Part shown: piece by piece, positions 43,771 through 50,462 of the stretch
Layout: each line of letters begins with the position of its first letter
Position numbering within the stretch: position 1 is the stretch's first letter
The notes under the pieces: generated by a model
Database searches by the model: none
What the model was told of the DNA's origin: nothing
What the model saw: only the letters and a program-made list of their open reading frames with translations
Program-made: the position numbers and the translations under genes
Assembly (NCBI RefSeq): GCF_037095755.1
Contig: NZ_JBAWKJ010000003.1
Coordinates: forward strand, 248,001-312,000
Length of the DNA: 64,000 nt
Direction of reading: 5' to 3'
Origin: Sphingopyxis sp. CCNWLW2
Lineage (GTDB): Bacteria > Pseudomonadota > Alphaproteobacteria > Sphingomonadales > Sphingomonadaceae

Positions 43771-44195
43771 TCAGGCGGCGGTAGTCAGACGGACAACGGG
43801 GATGGTTGCCCAACGCCTGCTCAAGCCGTTTTGCAAAAGCGCGCTCTCGCGAACCTGGTTGAATGCCGCCCATTGTGGCCAGGCGCCGCCAGCGGCACCT
43901 GGATAAAGGTCACGAACAGCATGAAGGCAAGCGCCGGTTCGAGCGCTGCGGCGTCGGGCTTCGGCGCGCCCGCAAGCGCGCCAAGCAACACGAGAAAGCG
44001 AACAGGTCGAAACATCCCGAGGATTGCCAGCGGCCATGCCGGAATGGTGCTCAGCCCTACGGCTGTGCGATCAAATATGCCGATGAGGCTGCGACGAAGG
44101 CCTGATCGCCGGGCTCCCTTGTTGTCCGTTCCACCGCGGTCTCTATGGATCGCGGCGAGGCGGGGCATGTCTGCGGCGGAAAACCCCCAAGTCAT
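43771..44195 (-). pseudogene. Probable frameshifted membrane-protein remnant
   Basis: On the minus strand one frame (from ATG 44195) gives a hydrophobic chain FRPVRFLVLLGALAGAPKP then ALAFMLFVTFIQVPLAA, and an overlapping second frame continues with WPQWAAFNQVRESALLQNGL and SRRWATIPVVRLTTAA to a stop at 43771. The two fit end to end if one frameshift near 43870-43895 is allowed. Codon third positions are mostly G/C in both parts. I do not recognise the family, and a chance ORF cannot be excluded. Apart from this, 43710-44351 holds no gene that I can support. Confidence 0.3.
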
Positions 44196-44351
44196 TCTGG
44201 GGCCGGGCAGGCGCGCTCGAACAGATTTGGTCCGAACTTGCTTTGGATATTAGTGGATTAGGGAGTACCTAAGATTCGGTTTTGGCGCGTAATCTATTCG
44301 TGATATTTGGGCATTTCTGTTTCTGGTCACCTTTGGGGAAGGGGGATTGTG

Positions 44352-46121
44352 ATGCTTGGCCCATTCAAAGCCGCGGCGATAGTGGGGATCGGGATTTCGC
44401 TGACGAGCTTTACGCCGCCGCCGGCTTTTTCGGCCGCCGCGCTGGAAGCGCTGGATCCGAGCCGTCTCGCGACCCTGTTTTGCGGCGCCCGGCGGGCGGG
44501 TTCGTCCCTGGCGCAGAATCTCCTTGTCGCGGCGGCGTTCGCGGCGCCCGCCAGTGAAGGCAGGCCGATACCGCTCTTTCCGGACCTCGCGACCTCACCG
44601 TTTCCGGTCTCGACCGACAAGGATCAGGCCCGGCGCTATTTCAGTCAGGGGCTGCTCCTGACCTACGGCTTCAATCATGCGGGCGCGGTGCGCTCGTTTC
44701 GCGAGGCGCAGCGGCTCGACCGCGATTGCGCGATGTGCTGGTGGGGCGAAGCCGTCGCGCTCGGCCCGAACATCAATGCGCCGATGGACGATCGCGATCG
44801 CGACGCCGCGCTGGGCGCGATGGACCGCGCGATGGCGCTGCGAAGCACCGCCACGCCGATGGAGCGAGCACTGATCGAGGCTGTCGCAAAGCGATATTCG
44901 CGCGATCCTAATAGCGACCGCGCCGCGCTCGATGCCAGCTACGCCGACGCGATGCTCGACGTCGCACGCCGGTTTCCGGGCGACGACGATGTGGCGGTGC
45001 TGACTGCCGAAGCGGTGATGGGCACAAGCCCGTGGAATTATTGGGAGGCTGACAAGAAGACATCGGTCGGCCGGAGCGGCGAAGCCGTGCGGCTTGTCGA
45101 GGCGGTGCTCAAGCGCAATCCCGGCCATGTCCAGGCGAACCATCTCTATATCCATCTGATGGAAGCGAGCGACCCGCAGCGCGCCGAGGCGGCCGCCGAC
45201 CGGCTGGGGAGTCCGTCGGCGCCCAGCGCGGCGCACCTCGTCCACATGCCCGGGCATATCTATCAGCTGCGCGGCCGCCACGCCGATTCGATCCGCGTCA
45301 ACATCGCCGCCGCGCGCGCGGACGAGGAATATATCCGCAGCGCCGGCGACAACGGGCTCGTGCGCTACGGCTATTATCCGCACAATGTCCACTTCATCGT
45401 GACGTCGGCGCAAATGGCCGGCGACATGCCCACCGCCATTCGCGAGGCGCAGCGGCTGCGAACCTTGCTCGATCCCAAGACGTCGGCGCAGATTGCGTGG
45501 ATCCAGTCGATCGATGCCGCGCCTTATTTCGCAATGGCGCAATTTGCCGATCCGAAAGCCATATTGGCGATGCCGGCGCCCGACCCGAGCCTGGCCTATC
45601 CGACGGCGATGCGGCATTTCGCCCGCAGCATCGCCTATGCCGGGCTTCGCGACCGCAAGGCATTCGATCGCGAACTGGCGGCGATGACCAGGATACGGAC
45701 GTCGGATGCGATGAAGGCGATGATCGAACAGGACGTGCCGGCGGGAGATCTGGTCTCGCTCGCCGAGCTCGTGGCGCGCGGCCGGTTCGCAAGCGCGCGG
45801 GGCCGCACCGACGAGGCCATCGGCTTTTATCGTCAGGCGATCGCGATCGAGGCCGGCCTTCCCTATCAGGAGCCGCCCTATTGGTATTATCCGGTGAAGC
45901 AGTCGCTGGGCGCGGCGCTGTTCCGCGCGCGGCGCTATGGCGAAGCGAGCGAGGCCTTTCGCGCCGCGCTGGCCCAGACGCCGAACAACGGCTGGGCGCT
46001 TTACGGGCTCGGCCGCAGCGAGGCCGCGCAAGGGAACAGGCTGGAGGCGGCCGCCGCCGACAAGGCCTTGTCGAAGGCATGGATCGGCGACAAGGCCTGG
46101 CTCCGCATGGATCGATTATAG
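44352..46121 (+). CDS. Secreted TPR-repeat protein
   Basis: 589 residues from ATG 44352 with a GGGGAAGGGGGA site upstream; a hydrophobic signal (MLGPFKAAAIVGIGISLTSF) follows. Signature phrases are RYFSQGLLLTYGFNHAGAVR, then LDRDCAMCWWGEAVALGPNI, HVQANHLYIHLMEASDPQRA, and HMPGHIYQLRGRHADSIRVN, a family of TPR proteins with a conserved CxxC. The last 150 residues contain TPR pairs (FAARGRTDEAIGFYRQAI and EASEAFRAALAQTPNNGWALYGLGR). No enzyme motif. The two Cys could bind haem or metal or form a disulfide; unproven. It follows the WD40-CHAT pair, but after 640 bases, so it is a separate transcript. Confidence 0.85.
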   Translation: MLGPFKAAAIVGIGISLTSFTPPPAFSAAALEALDPSRLATLFCGARRAGSSLAQNLLVAAAFAAPASEGRPIPLFPDLATSPFPVSTDKDQARRYFSQGLLLTYGFNHAGAVRSFREAQRLDRDCAMCWWGEAVALGPNINAPMDDRDRDAALGAMDRAMALRSTATPMERALIEAVAKRYSRDPNSDRAALDASYADAMLDVARRFPGDDDVAVLTAEAVMGTSPWNYWEADKKTSVGRSGEAVRLVEAVLKRNPGHVQANHLYIHLMEASDPQRAEAAADRLGSPSAPSAAHLVHMPGHIYQLRGRHADSIRVNIAAARADEEYIRSAGDNGLVRYGYYPHNVHFIVTSAQMAGDMPTAIREAQRLRTLLDPKTSAQIAWIQSIDAAPYFAMAQFADPKAILAMPAPDPSLAYPTAMRHFARSIAYAGLRDRKAFDRELAAMTRIRTSDAMKAMIEQDVPAGDLVSLAELVARGRFASARGRTDEAIGFYRQAIAIEAGLPYQEPPYWYYPVKQSLGAALFRARRYGEASEAFRAALAQTPNNGWALYGLGRSEAAQGNRLEAAAADKALSKAWIGDKAWLRMDRL

Positions 46122-46144
46122 TTGAGCGCCGGGAAACGCGGCGC

Positions 46145-46163
46145 AAAGCCCTTCGGCTTTTCT
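46145..46163 (+). terminator. Short terminator after the TPR gene
   Basis: Six-bp stem AAAGCC/GGCTTT with CTTC loop, followed by a short T-rich TTCT stretch, 24 bases after the TPR stop. Weak but well placed. Confidence 0.5.
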
Positions 46164-46186
46164 CTGGCGATTTTCGGGGAAGGTGG

Positions 46187-46262
46187 TGGTGCCGCTTACA
46201 GGACTCGAACCTGTGACCCCATCATTACGAATGATGTGCTCTACCAACTGAGCTAAAGCGGC
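46187..46262 (-). tRNA. tRNA-Thr(CGT)
   Basis: On the minus strand: acceptor stem GCCGCTT/AAGCGGC, D arm AGCTCAGTTGGTAGAGC, anticodon stem CATCA/TGATG with loop TTCGTAA (anticodon CGT, reads ACG), T arm with GGTTCGAGTCC, discriminator A and encoded CCA. Normal length of 76. Confidence 0.97.
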
Positions 46263-46364
46263 AACGAGGGGCGCCACTAGCAGCGCCTTGGGATGAAAAC
46301 AAGCATCCTTGCGCAGGATTCGGTGTTCGCATTCGACACGGGCAAAGCGGGGGCAGTCCCGTGC

Positions 46365-46835
46365 CTAATCCTGACCCAGCGGCAGTTCGGTCGTCGCCTT
46401 GATTTCGGACAGCGCCACCGTCGAATTGATTTCCTGTATCCCCGGCAATTTGCTCAGCTGGTCGAAGAAAAAGCGTTCATAGGCGTCGATGTCCTTCGCG
46501 ACGATCCGCAGCATGAAATCGGTCGTCCCCATCAGCACATAGGCGTCGAGCACCTCGGGGAACCCCTGGATCGCGGTGCTGAATTCGTCGAGGTTGGCGC
46601 GGCCGTGGGCGTTGAGCTTGACCTGCGCGAACACATGCGCGTTGAGCCCGACCTTGCGCCGGTCGATGATCGCGACGCGCTTCCTGATGAAGCCCTCGCG
46701 TTCGAGCCGGTCGATGCGGCGCCAGCACGGTGAAACCGACAGCCCGACGCGCTCGGCGATTTCGGCCGTGGTTTGATTCGCGTCGCGCTGCAATTCGCGG
46801 ATAATCTTTATCTCGAATGGGTCAAGAGCGGTCAT
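46365..46835 (-). CDS. Lrp/AsnC-family transcriptional regulator
   Basis: 156 residues from ATG 46835 with GAGGATGAA upstream. The N-terminal helix-turn-helix is TTAEIAERVGLSVSPCWRRI, and the C-terminal RAM (ligand-binding) domain has VLMGTTDFMLRIVAKDIDAY and the strand INSTVALSEIKATTELPL. The family binds amino acids and forms octamers. It is divergent from the amino-acid dehydrogenase at 46961 across 125 AT-rich bases (with GGATCATAACATGC), so branched-chain or aromatic amino acids are likely effectors and this gene its likely regulator. Confidence 0.93.
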   Translation of the reverse strand: MTALDPFEIKIIRELQRDANQTTAEIAERVGLSVSPCWRRIDRLEREGFIRKRVAIIDRRKVGLNAHVFAQVKLNAHGRANLDEFSTAIQGFPEVLDAYVLMGTTDFMLRIVAKDIDAYERFFFDQLSKLPGIQEINSTVALSEIKATTELPLGQD

Positions 46836-46960
46836 TTCATCCTCGTATGACAATTTTTTGGATCATAACATGCAAAAATGGGCATGGGCGACCGATAATC
46901 GATCAAGAATGCCCAAGGCGGAAATGCGACAAGGCACGCTCAATCAAAGGAGTATGTTTC

Positions 46961-48013
46961 ATGGTCGTCCGTCTTGCCCGTCTGGCCCCGCCGCTCGAAT
47001 GCGTGCGGCTCTATGATCTCGAAGCGGGGCTCGACGGATTCATCGCGATTCACTCGACCGCATTGGGCCCGGGGGCGGGCGGTTGCCGCCTGTGGTCCTA
47101 CCCCGATATGAAGCAGGCGCTGGGCGACGCCGTGCGGCTTGCCGAGGGCATGAGCTACAAGAATGCGCTTGCCGGCTTGCCGCTTGGCGGCGCGAAAGCG
47201 GTGCTGCGGCGTCCCGAGGGCGAGTTCGACCGGGTGGCGCTGTTCCGCGCCTTCGGCCGCGCGGTCGAAAATCTGGGCGGCATGTATGTCACCGCCGAGG
47301 ATGTCGGCACATCGGTCGAGGACATGCAGGAGGTCGCCGCGGTCTCGCGCCATGTCGCCGGACTGCCCGCGGTTGCGGGACGTGCGGGGGGCGACCCATC
47401 GCCGTGGACCGCCAAGGGTGTGTTCGAATCGATGCAGGTCGCCGCCGAGTTCGCACTGGGGCGCGATCTGGCGGGGCTGACGGTGGCGGTGCAGGGCACC
47501 GGCAATGTCGGCGCCGACCTTTGCCGCCGCCTCGCCGATGCGGGTGCGCGGCTGGTCATCGCCGACGTCAATCCGGCGCGCCGCGATCGGCTGAAGGCGG
47601 TGCTTGGCGCCGAGGTCGTCGACGTTTCGGAGATCGCTTCAGTCGAGGCCGACATCTTCGCGCCCTGCGCGCTCGGCGGCGCGCTCGACCGCGAGACCGT
47701 TGCCCGGCTGAAGGCGAAGCTCGTTTGCGGCGCGGCGAACAACCAGCTTGCGACCCCCGACGTCGCTGCGCTGCTGCTCGAACGCGGGATCGCCTATGCC
47801 CCCGACTATGTCGTCAACGCGGGCGGCATCATCAACGTGTCGGCCGAATATCTGGGCGAGGACGAAGATGATGTGAAGCTTCGCGTCGCCGAAATCGCGC
47901 CGCGCGTCGGCGCGCTCCTCGAACGCGCGGCGCGCGAAGGCCGCTCGCCCGCGTTGGTCGCCGACGAGATGGCCGAAGAGGTGATCGCGGGCGCGCAGCG
48001 CGAGGCGGCCTGA
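46961..48013 (+). CDS. Glu/Leu/Phe/Val dehydrogenase, leucine-dehydrogenase-like
   Basis: 350 residues from ATG 46961 with AAAGGAG upstream; the longer open frame to 46817 is not used. The catalytic Lys lies in GMSYKNALAGLPLGGAKAVL, the substrate-binding GPGAGGCRLW precedes it, and the Rossmann cofactor motif is VAVQGTGNVGADLCRRL. Length and motifs fit leucine/valine/phenylalanine dehydrogenases more than the longer glutamate enzymes. It oxidatively deaminates a branched-chain or aromatic amino acid using NAD. A divergent Lrp regulator and a coupled ACT-like gene fit an amino-acid-controlled operon. Confidence 0.92.
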   Translation: MVVRLARLAPPLECVRLYDLEAGLDGFIAIHSTALGPGAGGCRLWSYPDMKQALGDAVRLAEGMSYKNALAGLPLGGAKAVLRRPEGEFDRVALFRAFGRAVENLGGMYVTAEDVGTSVEDMQEVAAVSRHVAGLPAVAGRAGGDPSPWTAKGVFESMQVAAEFALGRDLAGLTVAVQGTGNVGADLCRRLADAGARLVIADVNPARRDRLKAVLGAEVVDVSEIASVEADIFAPCALGGALDRETVARLKAKLVCGAANNQLATPDVAALLLERGIAYAPDYVVNAGGIINVSAEYLGEDEDDVKLRVAEIAPRVGALLERAAREGRSPALVADEMAEEVIAGAQREAA

Positions 48014-48258
48014 TGCACCGCTTCCATGTCGACGCGATCCTCGACCCGCAATCGCTGCCGCGCGTCGCCAATTATTTCGCGCAGCGGTCGATCGTACCGA
48101 GCGCGATGGCGATGCAGGTCCTGCCGACGCATATGCGGATCGAAGTGACGGTCGCGGGGCTTCCGCCCGGGCAGGCGGCGATCATCGCGGCGAAGCTGGG
48201 CGAAGTCGTCGCCGTCACGGGGTCGGAACTGGAAGAGCTTGTCGCCGAGCTGGCCTGA
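48013..48258 (+). CDS. ACT-like small protein
   Basis: 81 residues from ATG 48013, overlapping the dehydrogenase stop (TGATG), so translationally coupled. A beta-alpha-beta start FHVDAILDPQSLPRVANYF then LPTHMRIEVTVAGLPPGQAA fits an ACT-type fold, as in small regulatory subunits. It may sense an amino acid and tune the dehydrogenase. The ACT call is by secondary-structure pattern, not strong motif identity. No signal peptide. Confidence 0.7.
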   Translation: MHRFHVDAILDPQSLPRVANYFAQRSIVPSAMAMQVLPTHMRIEVTVAGLPPGQAAIIAAKLGEVVAVTGSELEELVAELA

Positions 48259-48267
48259 CGGCCAATG

Positions 48268-48308
48268 GCGGCCCGTAGCGAACGGAGCCAAGCTCAGCTA
48301 CGGGCCGC
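48268..48308 (+). terminator. Perfect inverted repeat after the dehydrogenase operon
   Basis: 12-bp arms GCGGCCCGTAGC (48268-48279) and GCTACGGGCCGC (48297-48308), 17-base loop, 10 bases after the ACT-like stop. A short T/C-rich stretch follows but no T run. Probable terminator. Confidence 0.6.
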
Positions 48309-48410
48309 AACAGTATCTCTACTGCTTTGGTAGAGTGACATCGGGGCGATGGCTTGGCTAGACAGGGTGCGTTCGAAACAGCGCAGCAACCACTCGATTC
48401 ATCGCCCGAA

Positions 48411-49124
48411 ATGCCATCGCAGCAAAAGACCAGAACCGGACTCATCATCCGCCATGTCCCGCACGAGGGGATCGCCGGATATCGCGAACCGATCGAGGCC
48501 GCGGGATATGCGCTCGCGCGCCTCGACGTATCCGATACGAATTTTGGCGCGGTCGATCTGGGCGAGCCCGACCTGCTCATTATGATGGGCGGTCCGATGG
48601 GGGTTTATGAGCAGGACGCGCATCCGTGGATCGCCTGCCAGATGAAGCGCCTGGCACGCCGGCTCGACGCGGGGCGGCCGACGCTCGGCGTGTGTTTCGG
48701 GGCGCAAATGATCGCCGCGGCGATGGGCGCGCGGGTTTATCCGGGGCCGGCGAAGGAGGTCGGGTTTCACCCGCTGAGCTTTGTCGACACGTCATCGCCG
48801 CTGCGCCACCTTGCCGGCGTGCCGGTCCTCCATTGGCACGGCGACACCTTCGACCTTCCCGATGACGTCGAATTGCTGGCGTCGACGCCGGCCTATCCGC
48901 ATCAGGCATTCCGCCGCGGTAACAATATCCTCGCGCTGCAGTTCCACGGCGAGATGGGGCTCGATCCGCGGTTCGACGAATGGCTGCGCCAATGGCCCGA
49001 TGCGCTGGCGGAAACTGGCGGGAGCGTGAACGGAATGCGCGACCTCCATCGGCGGCATGGTCCTTCCGCGGTGGCGGCGGGGCGTATGATGATCGCCGAA
49101 TGGCTCGCCGGGCTGACGGACTGA
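48411..49124 (+). CDS. Class I glutamine amidotransferase-like protein
   Basis: 237 residues from ATG 48411. The catalytic Cys is in TLGVCFGAQMIAAAMGA, the His in ALQFHGEMGLDPRF, and an upstream MMGGPMGVYEQD loop marks the class I GATase fold. Stand-alone members of this group (YfeJ-like) often lack a known partner; glutamine hydrolysis has not been proven for most. No synthase partner gene is nearby. The ribosome site is weak, so the start is moderately sure. Confidence 0.85.
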   Translation: MPSQQKTRTGLIIRHVPHEGIAGYREPIEAAGYALARLDVSDTNFGAVDLGEPDLLIMMGGPMGVYEQDAHPWIACQMKRLARRLDAGRPTLGVCFGAQMIAAAMGARVYPGPAKEVGFHPLSFVDTSSPLRHLAGVPVLHWHGDTFDLPDDVELLASTPAYPHQAFRRGNNILALQFHGEMGLDPRFDEWLRQWPDALAETGGSVNGMRDLHRRHGPSAVAAGRMMIAEWLAGLTD

Positions 49125-49235
49125 ACGGCCTTCGCCGACCTTCAAGATTTTCTTTCGTGATGGCGAGGCCGCGGCGGCTTGCCTCGGTCGCGGACGCGTG
49201 CGAGGGGCACCGGCGAGCAGTCGGAGACGAAGACG

Positions 49236-50459
49236 ATGCAGTTCGACGTGGTGATAGTGGGCGCGGGTCATGGCGGAGCGCAGGTGGCGATCATGCTGCG
49301 CACGCAGAAGTTCGCAGGGACCATCGCGATCATCGGCGACGAGCCCGAACTCCCCTATGAACGCCCGCCGCTGTCGAAAGAATATTTCGCGGGCGAGAAG
49401 GAATTCGAACGCATCCAACTGCGCCCCGCCAAATATTGGGACGAGCGCGAAGTCACGATGCTGCTCGGCAAGCGCGTCGCGAGCGTCGATCCGGCCGCCC
49501 ATACCGTCACCACCGATGGCGGCGAGACGATCGGCTATGGCAAGCTCGTCTGGGCGACTGGTGGATCCCCGCGCATGCTCCCGATCCCCGGCGGCGACTT
49601 GCCCGGCGTGCAGGGCGTGCGCACGCGCGCCGATGCCGACGCGATGAAGGCGGCGTCCGAAACCGCGGGCCAGATCGTCGTGATCGGCGGCGGCTATATC
49701 GGGCTCGAAGCCGCGGCGGTGCTGAGCAAGGCGGGCAAGAAGGTCGTGCTCCTCGAAGCGCTCGATCGCGTACTCGCGCGCGTCGCGGGCGCCGACCTGT
49801 CGCGCTTTTACGAGAAGGAGCACCGCGATCATGGCGTCGACCTGCGCCTCGGCGTGTGTGTCGATGCGATCGAGGGCGAGACGAAGGTCACCGGCGTCCG
49901 ACTTGCCGACGGGGAGGTGATCCCCGCCGATCTCGTCATCGTCGGCATCGGTATCGTGCCCGCGGTCGAACCGCTGATCGCCGCGGGCGCCGACTGCGCC
50001 AACGGCGTGCGCGTCGACCGCCTGTGCAAGACGAGCCTGCCCGACGTCTATGCGATCGGCGACTGCGCGGCGCATGCGAATCACTTCGCCGAAGGCGCCG
50101 AGATCCGCCTGGAATCGGTGCAAAACGCCAATGACCAGGCGAATGTCGTCGCCAAGGGCATCGTCGGCGACGAAGCGCCATATCACGCCATCCCCTGGTT
50201 CTGGTCGAACCAGTACGACCTCAAGCTCCAGACCGCGGGTCTTTCGACCGGGCATGATCAGGCGGTGCTGCGCGGAGATCCCGCCACGCGCAGCTTCTCG
50301 GTGGTCTACCTCAAGGCGGGCAAAGTCATCGCGATCGACTGCGTCAATGCGACCAAGGATTATGTCCAGGGGCGCATGATAGTCACCGCGGGGCTGGTGG
50401 CGACGGCCGAGCAGCTCGCCGACACCGAAACCCCGCTGAAAGCGTTGCTTCCCGCCTGA
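49236..50459 (+). CDS. Ferredoxin/rubredoxin reductase-type FAD oxidoreductase
   Basis: 407 residues from ATG 49236. FAD-binding [20 protein letters not shown] near residue 6; NADH-binding [20 protein letters not shown] near 150; second FAD contact [15 protein letters not shown]; a C-terminal reductase domain with [16 protein letters not shown]. The family passes electrons from NADH to ferredoxin or rubredoxin for P450s and ring hydroxylases. No oxygenase or ferredoxin gene is next to it. It converges on the autotransporter (3 bases between the stops). Confidence 0.92.
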   Translation: MQFDVVIVGAGHGGAQVAIMLRTQKFAGTIAIIGDEPELPYERPPLSKEYFAGEKEFERIQLRPAKYWDEREVTMLLGKRVASVDPAAHTVTTDGGETIGYGKLVWATGGSPRMLPIPGGDLPGVQGVRTRADADAMKAASETAGQIVVIGGGYIGLEAAAVLSKAGKKVVLLEALDRVLARVAGADLSRFYEKEHRDHGVDLRLGVCVDAIEGETKVTGVRLADGEVIPADLVIVGIGIVPAVEPLIAAGADCANGVRVDRLCKTSLPDVYAIGDCAAHANHFAEGAEIRLESVQNANDQANVVAKGIVGDEAPYHAIPWFWSNQYDLKLQTAGLSTGHDQAVLRGDPATRSFSVVYLKAGKVIAIDCVNATKDYVQGRMIVTAGLVATAEQLADTETPLKALLPA

Positions 50460-50462
50460 CGC

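Noticed and set aside
43729..44253. Plus-strand ORF of 174 codons after the CHAT gene
   Set aside because: Composition is Arg/Ser/Ala-rich shadow; the opposite strand looks more like former coding sequence.
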